From Lachnospiraceae bacterium NSJ-143 (GTDB lineage Bacteria; Bacillota; Clostridia; Lachnospirales; Anaerotignaceae), in assembly GCA_022867625.1 (NCBI GenBank), contig JALIFM010000007.1, positions 1-64,000 on the forward strand: a stretch of 64,000 nucleotides of DNA. Reading direction: 5' to 3'. The position numbers and the translations under genes were made by a program. The notes beneath the pieces are model-generated. The model was not told the origin of the DNA. It saw only the letters and a list, made by a program, of their open reading frames with translations, and ran no database searches. This document shows positions 38,898 to 47,959 of the stretch, piece after piece; within the stretch, counting starts at the first letter, position 1; each line of letters opens with the position of its first letter.

Positions 38898-39965
38898 ATG
38901 GCTGAATATACAGCAAACTACAGGCTTAAAAAGCCGGACAGAACAGACTATTATAATGTAGCCGATTTCAATTCAAATTCGGATATCATTGATAAGTATG
39001 TTAAACAGAATTTTGATGAAAGCAAAAGCTATACAGACAGTAAAAAAGCCGAGGCAGTAGCAGAAACAAAAGACTGGGCAATAAATACCTTCAGCAATCC
39101 GAATTTGCTGAGAAATGGAGATTCGCAAGTATGGCAAAGAGGGACTGATATAGAAATATCAGGAGCTACAAGAAAATACACGGCTGATGGTTGGGGAGTT
39201 ATATGTTTTCCGGGCGCAAGAGTCAAAAAAGGCACAAAGGGGTTTATGGAAGCTATAATTGGCAGTACTGTTGGTGATTTTTCAATGCAGCAAATTATAG
39301 AAATCAACAGTAATTTGTGGGGTAAAAAACTCACATTATCATACGACTGTGGTCCTGAATATATATATGCCCGATTGACGTATTCATTAGACGGAAAGAA
39401 TTACAGCGATTTAATCGGTTACAAAAAATCAATTCCAAATACCAGAAACTATATCACAACAAACCCAATTCCAGAAAATTCCACAATGGTAGCAGTTTAT
39501 ATATACAAAAGCACTAATCATGATATGGCGGCTAATATGGTTATTCCGCTTGGCAACTTTAAACTCGAACTTGGCGAGACGGCAACCCCTTTTGTACCTC
39601 GGCCATACGGTGAGGAACTGGCATTGTGCCAGAGATATTTTTATCGAATAGCAGTACATGGTTCAGAAACGTTGCATATAGGACAGGGATATGCTAAAAG
39701 TCAAACAGAGGCTTTTGTAGATGTTACTTTGCCAACAATAATGAGAATACCCCCGACTGTCACTGTTAGCGACCCAACACTTGCGTATTTATATGATACG
39801 GCTGCAAGAAAACCGATAAAATCAATAGTAAAAGATTCTTCAGGTGAGATGTTGCAGACATTGAAAGTTACTATGGAATCAAATGTTTTGACGACAGGAA
39901 ATGGGGTTATGTTCAACTCATACACAACAGGATTTTTTATTGATTTTGACGCTGAAATATACTAA
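38898..39965 (+). CDS. tail fibre protein with attachment domain and QVWQRG tip
   Basis: A 355-residue fibre starting MAEYTANYRLKKPDRTDYY after GGAGGTG. It has the N-terminal attachment domain also seen at 37455 (LKKPDRTDYYNVADFNSNSDIID), a short helical stalk (about 35-65), and the tip NPNLLRNGDSQVWQRG, TADGWGVI and PRPYGEELALCQRYF, ending IDFDAEIY as in the gene at 36274. It is the only one of the three that has both ends. A -35/-10-like pair (TTGAAA at about 38847 and TATATT) lies upstream. Confidence 0.75.
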   Translation: MAEYTANYRLKKPDRTDYYNVADFNSNSDIIDKYVKQNFDESKSYTDSKKAEAVAETKDWAINTFSNPNLLRNGDSQVWQRGTDIEISGATRKYTADGWGVICFPGARVKKGTKGFMEAIIGSTVGDFSMQQIIEINSNLWGKKLTLSYDCGPEYIYARLTYSLDGKNYSDLIGYKKSIPNTRNYITTNPIPENSTMVAVYIYKSTNHDMAANMVIPLGNFKLELGETATPFVPRPYGEELALCQRYFYRIAVHGSETLHIGQGYAKSQTEAFVDVTLPTIMRIPPTVTVSDPTLAYLYDTAARKPIKSIVKDSSGEMLQTLKVTMESNVLTTGNGVMFNSYTTGFFIDFDAEIY

Positions 39966-39978
39966 TGGAGGTGACTAA

Positions 39979-40008
39979 ATGGAAGAAGAAAACAGAATAA
40001 AGGTATAA
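39979..40008 (+). pseudogene. start of a lost gene (holin/XhlA-like?)
   Basis: GGAGGTGACTAA leads into MEEENRIKV and a stop. Proteins starting MEEEN often are XhlA-type haemolysin/holin partners in this position. Only nine codons survive, so the identity is a guess. Confidence 0.4.
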
Positions 40009-40054
40009 CGCTGGTGGCGTAGTTTCTGAAAAGACTGCCAACAGCGAAAGCTGA
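40007..40054 (+). pseudogene. C-terminal fragment of another lost gene
   Basis: A frame beginning in the stop of the previous remnant reads NAGGVVSEKTANSES and ends at TGA 40052-40054. Start of one gene and end of another are fused out of frame, the mark of a small deletion. Nothing between shows a holin. Confidence 0.45.
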
Positions 40055-40070
40055 AATATATATTAACCTG

Positions 40071-40096
40071 AAGGATACTATTTTAGTATCCTTTTT
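40071..40096 (+). terminator. intrinsic terminator before endolysin
   Basis: AGGATACT/AGTATCCT stem followed by TTTTT. It lies between the fibre/holin region and the endolysin gene and ends inside the latter's upstream leader. Confidence 0.8.
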
Positions 40097-40118
40097 GGTT
40101 TCAGATGAGGTGATTATA

Positions 40119-40745
40119 ATAAGCAGAAACATTAAAAAATGCCATCCTGAGCTTCAGATTAAAGCTGAAAAGCTTGTTTCAGCCTGCAAGGTAAATGGGT
40201 TAACAATAGGCATTGGCGAATGTTACCGTACCGTCGAGGAACAGGACGCTTTATACGCCAAAGGAAGGACAGCACCGGGAAGTATTGTTACATACGCAAA
40301 TGGAATCTCCTACAGTTCTCACCATCAGTGGGGAACGGCCTTCGACTTCTACAGGAACGACGGCAAAGGTGCGTATAACGATTCAGACGGATTTTTCTCA
40401 AAGGTGGGGGAAATAGGAAGAAAGCTTGGCCTTGAATGGGGTGGTGACTGGACAAGCCCTGTTGACAAGCCGCATTTCCAGCTTCCCTACTGGGGAAGCA
40501 CAACAGTCAGGCTTAAAAAGCTGTATGGAACACCGGAAAAATTCAAAGAGACATGGAAAGAAGTTGAGGTAATGGCAGAAAAGATTTATAACTGGACTGT
40601 TGAATGTCCAACATGGGCAATTCCAACTGTGCAGAAACTTTTAAATAAAAAGTATTTAGTGGGCAACGAAAAAGGTGAGCTTGGACTTACAGATACAATG
40701 CTGAAACTTTTAGTTATTAATGACAGAGCCGGATTATATGACTGA
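40119..40745 (+). CDS. M15 peptidase endolysin
   Basis: A 208-residue zinc peptidase of the M15 (VanY / L-alanyl-D-glutamate peptidase) type, cutting peptidoglycan peptides for lysis. Motifs are CYRTVEEQDALY, SSHHQWGTAFDF (zinc His and Asp), EWGGDW and KPHFQ (third zinc ligand). A 55-residue C-terminal extension (NWTVECPTWAIPTVQKLLNK) may bind the wall. GAGGTGA lies six bases before an ATA codon at 40119, where an ATG would be expected. In-frame TTG 40095 and GTG 40110 are alternatives but poorly placed. Translation may therefore be weak. Confidence 0.82.
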   Translation: MSRNIKKCHPELQIKAEKLVSACKVNGLTIGIGECYRTVEEQDALYAKGRTAPGSIVTYANGISYSSHHQWGTAFDFYRNDGKGAYNDSDGFFSKVGEIGRKLGLEWGGDWTSPVDKPHFQLPYWGSTTVRLKKLYGTPEKFKETWKEVEVMAEKIYNWTVECPTWAIPTVQKLLNKKYLVGNEKGELGLTDTMLKLLVINDRAGLYD

Positions 40746-40927
40746 ATATAATATACGTAAGAAGAATCAGGGCTTATATTTTGCGTTGTAATGGCCTTAA
40801 GGCACATAGCCTATGCTATAAACTGACAGAACCAATCAAGTCTCTCATAGACGTTCAAACCGATTGGATTTTTTAGGAGAGATAGTTTTGCGAGTTTCCC
40901 TTATCGGAAAAATCAGATTTTAATTTG

Positions 40928-40954
40928 ACCGGAGAGATAGTCTCTCCGGTTTTT
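40928..40954. terminator. bidirectional terminator
   Basis: ACCGGAGAGA/TCTCTCCGGT with a 3-base loop and TTTT tail, lying between the endolysin and the convergent recombinase fragment. The preceding 40746-40927 holds no gene. Confidence 0.85.
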
Positions 40955-40959
40955 CATTT

Positions 40960-41313
40960 TTATTTGAATACCAAATCGTGTTTTGATATATCATTCGGCA
41001 TTTCAAATGTGTAAATTATCAGAATTACATTTCCGTCTATATGAGAATATTTATGTTCCTTTTCAAATACATATATCTTTTGGATTAGTTGCTTTAAAAT
41101 TTGTGGGGTTATTTGGGTTATATCAGTATATTCCTTTGCTTTATTTATAAAGTCTGTCACATACTTTTCTTTGAGCTTTGTTTTATCCATTTCAGATTTA
41201 AGAGCTTCAAGAGCGGTTTTAATATTCTCTTGCTCATCTTCGTACTTTAATGAAAGTTTTTCATATCTTTCGGCGGATATCCTTCCGCACGCTCTGTATT
41301 CATAAAGGTACAT
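40960..41313 (-). pseudogene. large serine recombinase, C-terminal remnant
   Basis: 117 codons remain of a TnpX/Ccr-type large serine recombinase. RISAERYEKLSLKYEDEQ, a coiled-coil segment, and YTDITQITPQILKQLIQKIYVFEKE form the usual C-terminus of this family. The catalytic N-terminus (Ser nucleophile) and the recombinase domain are absent upstream. It shows that a second mobile element once inserted near the right side of the prophage. Confidence 0.8.
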
Positions 41314-41469
41314 TAAATTTAAATCATCGGACTCACCTTCTCGAAATAGATTTATAGAATTTATATAATAAATAAGTCTATAAAATTATTCTAACAACGT
41401 ATTGTATATCTGTCAAGACTAATATATAATAATAATTATATTAGTCTGAATCTTGAGAGGAAGTTTTTC

Positions 41470-42420
41470 ATGCCACATAAATTTAAGGTTTATATACAAA
41501 ACGATAACGAATATTTTGAGTATGGAACTGAGGACTATCCTTTAAGAAAAGAATTTCTTTTTGGAGAGACATTGATAAATTTTTTATATTTTGACATCAC
41601 TGAATTTGAGGATATATACATGGAGTTAGGCGAAAAGCTGAAAAGTCTGCGAACAGAAAAGAAACCGGATTATTACGGCAGCTTGCTTGCGGAACTTGGT
41701 AAAATGGCTGAAAAGCATATATATCTTGAACTTACCTACGGCGTATGGGCTGACAGACTGGAGGAAGCTCTTGAAAAGGAATTTAATAATGTTGAAGGTC
41801 TTTTGCCTGAGAATGAGCTTATTAAGCTTCCTTATAAAGTTTCTCTGCTGCAAAAACAGATTAAAGAGCTGTTTGCCCGGGTTTTGGATATAGACAGCGG
41901 CCGAGAGCCTATGGGGAAAAAATTAGCGGCTTATTATAATGCTCATACAGCGGAGCCTTCTGATATATTCCAATTTAAAAAACTGCAAATATGTTTTGAG
42001 CCTGTTAGACATGAAGATTTTGCTGAGGTGCTTTACCCAAATGATATTTATGACATAATCGGATTTTTTGTTAAAGAGCTTATAAGACGTGAGCAAAGAT
42101 TAAGGGTATGCAAGAACTGCGGAAAATATTTTGTGCTTAGAGGAAGAAGCAATGTGGAATACTGTGACCGACTTATTGACGGCAGCGAAAAATCATGCAG
42201 GGATATGGGCGCTATAAATATCTGGAACAGAAAGAAAAACGATGACGAGGTATTTAAGCTGTACAGGCGTGAGTATAAGAGGCGTTTTGGCTGGATTAGA
42301 GCCGGAAAAATCAGTCCCGATGAGTTTTACAAATGGTCTGAAATAGCAAGAGAACAGAAGACAAGGTGCGACAATGGTGAAATTAGTCTTGATGAATTTA
42401 ATGCTTGGCTGAAAAAGTAA
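41470..42420 (+). CDS. DUF6076-like protein with a C-terminal zinc motif
   Basis: A 316-residue protein, MPHKFKVYIQNDNEYFEYG, with AGAGGAAG upstream. The C-terminal third contains CKNCGKYFVLRGRSNVEYCDR, a zinc-ribbon-like C-x2-C...C, followed by a basic helical tail. The layout matches proteins of unknown function (DUF6076-like) found on Clostridia mobile elements. It precedes the type III R-M operon by 41 bases and may belong to it. Function unknown. Confidence 0.6.
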   Translation: MPHKFKVYIQNDNEYFEYGTEDYPLRKEFLFGETLINFLYFDITEFEDIYMELGEKLKSLRTEKKPDYYGSLLAELGKMAEKHIYLELTYGVWADRLEEALEKEFNNVEGLLPENELIKLPYKVSLLQKQIKELFARVLDIDSGREPMGKKLAAYYNAHTAEPSDIFQFKKLQICFEPVRHEDFAEVLYPNDIYDIIGFFVKELIRREQRLRVCKNCGKYFVLRGRSNVEYCDRLIDGSEKSCRDMGAINIWNRKKNDDEVFKLYRREYKRRFGWIRAGKISPDEFYKWSEIAREQKTRCDNGEISLDEFNAWLKK

Positions 42421-42461
42421 GGTTTGATAGTTTTTAAACAGATAACACAGGAGGAAATATA

Positions 42462-44180
42462 ATGGCGAATAAACTGGAATTAACATGGTATGGAAAGGAC
42501 AAGCCGATTAAGGTTGAGCCGCGGCTATTGATTGAGAATGCGGCTCTGTCAAACACCGCCGGCGACCTAGATACAGAAAATATGCTGATACACGGCGACA
42601 ATCTTCTTGCCCTGAAAGCCTTAGAAAGCAAATACGCTGGACAAGTGAAATGTATCTATATAGACCCGCCGTATAACACAGGCTCGGCTTTCGAGCACTA
42701 TGATGATAATTTGGAACATTCAATATGGCTAAACTTGATGTATGAACGTATAAAAATATTGAATCGTTTGTTATCAGAGGATGGATGCTTATGGATTAGC
42801 ATTGATAATACCGAAGGGCATTATTTAAAGGTACTCTGCGATGAAATATTTACTCGCAAAAATTTTGTAGCAGATATAACATATGAAAAATCAAATGTTT
42901 CAGGACTTGGACAAGGTGGTGTAATCGTTAATACAGGTGAAAAGCTCCTTGTATATAAAAAGGGAAATCTGGTATTTAATGAAGTTTTAGGTGTAGAAAG
43001 ATTGGCATTTAAAACAATGAAACGTTACAATAAAATGTTGCTTGATAAAGGTGAGAAGGTATTGATTGAGGAGTTTCCTGCTCCCTCAAATGGAAAACCG
43101 GTGAAAGTATATAAACATTCAAACTGTAAAGTGGAGAGTATCTCTTTGCGAGATTTTACTAACCGAGAAAATGAGATACGTCAACAATTTTATGAACATT
43201 TTAAGCAAATGTTCCGTACATATGTAATTCAACAAGAAAATGAATTTCAAAATTTACTTATGGATAAAATGGAAAAAGGCACATTATATTCTGTAGAATA
43301 TACCCCAAACAGAGGAAAAAATAAGGATAAATATACAACATTGTATTATTATAATGCTGAATTATGTGCATGGTTAAGTGATACAGCATTTATTAAAGAT
43401 AAAGAGATTGTTAAAACTACACGCCTTTCAAATGTTTGGAAAAATGATGATATTCCTAAAGCCGATTTAGGTAATGAAGGTAGTGTAACTTTTCCGCGTT
43501 CAAAAAAACCTGAGCGGCTTATTGAACGCATATTATTGCTTTCTACTAATCATGGCGATCTTGTTCTTGATTCATTCCTTGGTTCAGGCACAACGGCGGC
43601 GGTTGCCCACAAAATGGGTCGCCGGTATATTGGCATTGAAATGGGAGGACACGCTTATACCCATTGCAAGGCTCGTTTGGATAAGGTTATTTCCGGTAAG
43701 GATAAGGGCGGAATTTCAAAGTCAGTCAATTGGCTGGGAGGCGGAGGCTATCGTTTCTACGAGCTTGCTCCTACCCTCATCAACAAAGACGATTTTGGAG
43801 AGTATGTTATAAACAGGGAATATGATGCCGATTTGCTTGCGGCGGCGGTGGCTCTGCACGAAGGCTTTAAGTATCAGCCGAACGACGGTCTTTTCTGGAA
43901 ACAGTCCGTAGGAAACGAGGACAGCTTTTTGTTTGTTACCACAAGACATTTAAACAGAGCCTATATTGATTCCATTAAAAACACAATGGAGGAAAACGAG
44001 TACCTGATTATCGCCTGCCGTTCCTTCGACAGCGGTCTGGATAAGGCTTACGGCAATATCACAATAAAAAAGATACCGCAAATGCTTTTGGAGCACTGCG
44101 AGTTTGGAAAAACGGATTACAAGCTGAATATTGTGCACCCTCCAGTGTATGAGGAAGATGAGGAGGATTGTGATGAGTAA
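42462..44180 (+). CDS. mod: type III R-M DNA methyltransferase (Mod)
   Basis: A 572-residue beta-class adenine methyltransferase and the recognition subunit of a type III system. MLIHGDNLLALKAL and DPPYNTGSAFEHYDD (motif IV) lie near residues 45-75, and DSFLGSGTTAAVAHKMGRRYIGIE (motif I) near 370. The middle, about residues 140-340, is the target-recognition domain. It is visibly more AT-rich than both flanks, as if exchanged. Its stop overlaps the Res start by eight bases (ATGAGTAA). AGGAGG precedes the ATG. Confidence 0.92.
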   Translation: MANKLELTWYGKDKPIKVEPRLLIENAALSNTAGDLDTENMLIHGDNLLALKALESKYAGQVKCIYIDPPYNTGSAFEHYDDNLEHSIWLNLMYERIKILNRLLSEDGCLWISIDNTEGHYLKVLCDEIFTRKNFVADITYEKSNVSGLGQGGVIVNTGEKLLVYKKGNLVFNEVLGVERLAFKTMKRYNKMLLDKGEKVLIEEFPAPSNGKPVKVYKHSNCKVESISLRDFTNRENEIRQQFYEHFKQMFRTYVIQQENEFQNLLMDKMEKGTLYSVEYTPNRGKNKDKYTTLYYYNAELCAWLSDTAFIKDKEIVKTTRLSNVWKNDDIPKADLGNEGSVTFPRSKKPERLIERILLLSTNHGDLVLDSFLGSGTTAAVAHKMGRRYIGIEMGGHAYTHCKARLDKVISGKDKGGISKSVNWLGGGGYRFYELAPTLINKDDFGEYVINREYDADLLAAAVALHEGFKYQPNDGLFWKQSVGNEDSFLFVTTRHLNRAYIDSIKNTMEENEYLIIACRSFDSGLDKAYGNITIKKIPQMLLEHCEFGKTDYKLNIVHPPVYEEDEEDCDE

Positions 44181-46821
44181 TTATTTCCCTCAATATACAA
44201 CAGACTACATAAGCGGTGTCATGTCCCTGCGCAAGCCGCAGAAAGAATCACTTAAAATTCTTGAGAAAATAACAAACAGTGTAAATATTCGTAAAGATAT
44301 GAATATTAAAGCTGCGCTTGAGGCTGTAAACGCTATGTATCCTATTTGCTCTGATTTTGAGCGTGATTTTATGTCGCTGACATTCGCCATTGCCACAGGC
44401 GTTGGCAAAACAAGACTTATGGGAGCGTTTATCGCTTATCTGTATACACAAAAAGGCATTAAAAACTTTTTTGTTGTAGCTCCGAATACCACCATATATG
44501 ATAAGCTGAAAAAAGACCTGAGTGATAACAACGGTGAAAAATATGTGTTCAAAGGCTTAGGCTGTTTCAGCGCACCCCCGCAGATTATAACCGACGACGA
44601 TTATAAAGAAAAAAACATTTCTCTTTTTGATTCGGATATTCATATATTCGTTTACAACATTGATAAATTTAATAAGGAAGGCGCTAATATGAAAAAGGTA
44701 AACGAGGTTATTGGAGACTCGTTTTACCAGTATTTATCAAACTTGACTGACCTTGTGCTTATCATGGACGAATCTCATCATTACAGGGCTGAAAGAGGAG
44801 CGCAGGCGTTAAATGAGCTGAAACCTATTCTCGGCTTGGAGCTTACCGCCACACCGCTTGTTACAAAGGGTACAAAGCAGGTTCCGTTCAAAAATGTTGT
44901 GTATGAATATCCGCTTTCCAAAGCCATTGAGGACGGTTATACCCGTACTCCCTTTGCTGTGACTCGTTCTGACATTAATTTTTATAATTTCGGCGATGAA
45001 CAGTTGGATAAACTCATGCTTTCAGACGGGATTGCCTGCCATGAAAACGCCAAGAGTAAGCTTGAGGTCTATGCGGCTAATCATGGAAAACATGTTGTAA
45101 AACCGTTTATGCTGGTAGTTTGTAAGGACACAAATCACGCTGCTTGGGTTGAGAATTTTGTAAAATCGGATGAATTTAGAAACGGAGCGTATAAAAATAA
45201 AACCATTGTAGTGCATTCCAAACAAAAAGGGGCGGAAACCGAAGCAAACACACGCCTCTTGCTCGGTGTTGAAAAGCCGGATAATCCTGTGGAAATCGTT
45301 ATTCATGTGAATATGCTTAAGGAGGGCTGGGATGTAAATAACCTTTATACTATTGTACCTCTTCGTACGGCTGCCTCAAAAATTCTTCGTGAGCAAATGG
45401 TTGGCAGAGGGCTTCGCCTGCCTTACGGTGAGCGTACCGGCAACAAGGATGTTGACGCTGTTATGCTTACAGCCCATGATAAATTCAATGATATTATAGC
45501 GGAAGCACAAAAGGGAGATTCCATTTTTAAAGCAGGTAACGTGATTAAGGCTGAAGAAATAAGACCTGAAACAGTAACCTACACACAGATTGCCATTGAT
45601 ACTGAGCCGGATAAAGAGCTGGAAAACGCCTACATACATACAAGCATAGAAAAAAGCAAATCGGCGGACAATATGATTAAAAAAGCCATTGAAATCATCA
45701 ACGCAGAGGTTTCAAATCATATTCAGCATACGCCGCTGCATACTGTAACAACCGCACAGGCACAGGCTGTGGTGGAAAAAGTAAAGCAGGAATTTTCAGG
45801 GGATAAAGACCTTGGCGATATTTTTAGAGAGAATGAGAATCCTCTTTCCTCATGGATAATACATAAAACGGAAGAAGCCTGCCGCGCAGCCATAAGTAAA
45901 TTTATTCCAATCCCGCATCTTAAAGTTACAGACGCGGGCGTTGAGGAATATGTATTTGTGGACTTTGGCATCAATCTGTCTGATTTTAAACACGCTCCTA
46001 TAAAAAATGAGCTTCTTATACAAAATTTAGAGGACATAAGCGACATACAGCGTATAAAAGGAGAAGCTATCGAGTTTGACGGGTATAATCCTAAAAAGGT
46101 TATTCTTGAACAGCTTAGGATGAAACCGGAGATTGACTATGAGAAATGCTCAAGCCTATTGTTTAAGCTGATTACTCAGGTTTGTGAGCATTATGAAAAC
46201 CAGTATGGCATAAATGGAATGCGGAACATTGTCATGATGTATAAACGCGATATCGCTAACAACATATACAAGCAGATGCTTCAGTATTTTTATTGTGAAA
46301 ATGGATTTTTAAAGGAAGAAGTTATTGGTGCGAGAAATTATAACATTTCGCATTCATATAGCTATACTGAACGAGTTAATCTTTTTTCGGACTACAAAGA
46401 AAAGATACAGTCAGTTCTTTTTGATGGGATTAAAAAAGGTGTATTTGATACTGCTAAGTTTGACAGCAATCCTGAATTGATATTGGCAAGAATCCTTGAG
46501 CATGATACAGATGTTATAAATTGGCTCCGTCCAGCTCCTCAAGAATTTAATATCACATATAATCATGGTCACAATTATGAACCTGACTTTGTTGTTGAAA
46601 CACAAAACACTATTTATCTGGTTGAGGTAAAGGGCGAGGATAAGCTCAATGAGCCTGACGTAATAGCCAAAAAAGAGCGGAGTATTAAATATTGCGATAT
46701 AGCTTCCCGCTGGGGTAAGGCCAATGGATATAAGGAGTGGAAATATCTGTTTATTCCATCTAAGCAGATTCTTCCCAATTCCTCATTTATGCACTTGGCT
46801 GAAAAATTTTGTATAATATAA
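44173..46821 (+). CDS. res: type III R-M restriction subunit (Res)
   Basis: An 882-residue helicase-nuclease. Walker A is ATGVGKTR (about residue 67), the DExH-type box is MDESHH (about 200), and motif VI is REQMVGRGLRLP (about 420). The nuclease is PDFVVETQNTIYLVEVKGED near the C-terminus (PD-(D/E)XK). It cuts DNA with Mod when two unmodified sites face each other. The start MSNYFPQYTTDY overlaps the mod stop. The chain is uninterrupted, so the system may be active. Confidence 0.93.
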   Translation: MSNYFPQYTTDYISGVMSLRKPQKESLKILEKITNSVNIRKDMNIKAALEAVNAMYPICSDFERDFMSLTFAIATGVGKTRLMGAFIAYLYTQKGIKNFFVVAPNTTIYDKLKKDLSDNNGEKYVFKGLGCFSAPPQIITDDDYKEKNISLFDSDIHIFVYNIDKFNKEGANMKKVNEVIGDSFYQYLSNLTDLVLIMDESHHYRAERGAQALNELKPILGLELTATPLVTKGTKQVPFKNVVYEYPLSKAIEDGYTRTPFAVTRSDINFYNFGDEQLDKLMLSDGIACHENAKSKLEVYAANHGKHVVKPFMLVVCKDTNHAAWVENFVKSDEFRNGAYKNKTIVVHSKQKGAETEANTRLLLGVEKPDNPVEIVIHVNMLKEGWDVNNLYTIVPLRTAASKILREQMVGRGLRLPYGERTGNKDVDAVMLTAHDKFNDIIAEAQKGDSIFKAGNVIKAEEIRPETVTYTQIAIDTEPDKELENAYIHTSIEKSKSADNMIKKAIEIINAEVSNHIQHTPLHTVTTAQAQAVVEKVKQEFSGDKDLGDIFRENENPLSSWIIHKTEEACRAAISKFIPIPHLKVTDAGVEEYVFVDFGINLSDFKHAPIKNELLIQNLEDISDIQRIKGEAIEFDGYNPKKVILEQLRMKPEIDYEKCSSLLFKLITQVCEHYENQYGINGMRNIVMMYKRDIANNIYKQMLQYFYCENGFLKEEVIGARNYNISHSYSYTERVNLFSDYKEKIQSVLFDGIKKGVFDTAKFDSNPELILARILEHDTDVINWLRPAPQEFNITYNHGHNYEPDFVVETQNTIYLVEVKGEDKLNEPDVIAKKERSIKYCDIASRWGKANGYKEWKYLFIPSKQILPNSSFMHLAEKFCII

Positions 46822-46832
46822 TTAAAAATGCC

Positions 46833-46865
46833 AAAAGGTCTCAAAAAGTCATTATGAGACCTTTT
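46833..46865 (+). terminator. terminator of the R-M operon
   Basis: AAAAGGTCTCA/TGAGACCTTTT stem with an 11-base loop. It follows the res stop by 12 bases. Confidence 0.8.
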
Positions 46866-46897
46866 ATAAATATACCACACGGATGGGAGTTAATTAG

Positions 46898-47911
46898 ATG
46901 TATGAAAAATATACTGAAAAAATAAATTTTTATAACAGTAATGAATATGAAAATTTTCTTAAAGAGAAGAGTGTTTTAGACGCAAAACAATTTTTAAATT
47001 CTGCTGTTATATATTTGAACTATGCTATAAATACAGAAACTTTATATAAAGATATAGGAAAAAAGACAGTATCTGAGGCCAATCAAAATCCTTTTTATAA
47101 TTGTGTTAATATTTTAGAAAGTAAATATAACGCTCATACTATTTTAAATAAATGCGCATTGGAATGGTTTTTTCATGTTTCCAATGCTATGGATTGCCTG
47201 TTACAATATACAAATAGCGCTTTAAATTTACAAATTCCTATTAAAAAAGTCAAAAAAGAAATCGTTTCTGATAAGTTAAACTCATATCCTGAAATATCGC
47301 AGGCTTTAGAAACCCTATGGAGTGATTCGGTGATAGAGCATATCCGCAACATATATAATTACAGTAAACATACTCTTGACTTGTATGGCAATTCAGATTT
47401 CTTTGATGTATTTAATGGAAAAAGGGATATTATTATTCCTAAATTTATATACCGTAAAAAATTTAATAATAAGAAACCGGTTAGCGAATTCTTTGAATAT
47501 TTCAAAGAGTTTCTCAATTTGTATTCAGATGTTTTAAATCATATAGATAAATATCTTCAATCAGCCAAGCCTATTCCAAATAGGTGGTATATTGATAACA
47601 TGAGAATTAACGGTCATTTATTTGAAAACCCAAACACAAATTTTAACAGTATTACTTTAAACGCTAATTTTGCTGACGACGGAGAACATGCAGGCAATTA
47701 TTATATAAAAAATCCATTGTTTAATCTGAACGACACAATATATATTATGCCTATACATAGTAAAAACATAGGTCAGCATTTAGGAAAACTGAACCGCATA
47801 GAAATCAAACAATCCGGAAAAACAATTGGTTATATAGAATTAGATGATAAAGAAATTACTACTTCCGCATTGACATATCAAAAATATAAATATATAGCAA
47901 AAAAGCCTTAA
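46898..47911 (+). CDS. unrecognised protein, possibly HEPN-like
   Basis: A 337-residue, low-GC protein with GGGAG upstream of MYEKYTEKINFY. Residues 1-225 are helical: WFFHVSNAMDCLLQYTNS, then IRNIYNYSKHTLDLYG, recall HEPN-type helical domains that carry an Arg...His pair, but the spacing is not canonical. The C-terminal 100 residues look like a small beta domain (IYIMPIHSKNIGQHLG, IKQSGKTIGYIELDD). It stands alone between the type III R-M operon and attR, a typical spot for phage-borne exclusion genes. Function not established. Confidence 0.55.
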   Translation: MYEKYTEKINFYNSNEYENFLKEKSVLDAKQFLNSAVIYLNYAINTETLYKDIGKKTVSEANQNPFYNCVNILESKYNAHTILNKCALEWFFHVSNAMDCLLQYTNSALNLQIPIKKVKKEIVSDKLNSYPEISQALETLWSDSVIEHIRNIYNYSKHTLDLYGNSDFFDVFNGKRDIIIPKFIYRKKFNNKKPVSEFFEYFKEFLNLYSDVLNHIDKYLQSAKPIPNRWYIDNMRINGHLFENPNTNFNSITLNANFADDGEHAGNYYIKNPLFNLNDTIYIMPIHSKNIGQHLGKLNRIEIKQSGKTIGYIELDDKEITTSALTYQKYKYIAKKP

Positions 47912-47939
47912 GCTTTAAAATCTTAAGGCTTTCACTTTT
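47903..47939 (+). terminator. terminator overlapping the stop codon
   Basis: AAGCCTTAAG/CTTAAGGCTT stem with TCACTTTT tail. The stem includes the TAA of the upstream gene. Confidence 0.8.
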
Positions 47940-47959
47940 ATAAAAAGTTAATTATTGCT

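Noticed and set aside
34448-39965. Diversity-generating retroelement acting on fibre genes
   Set aside because: No reverse transcriptase, template repeat or A-biased variable repeat pair was seen.
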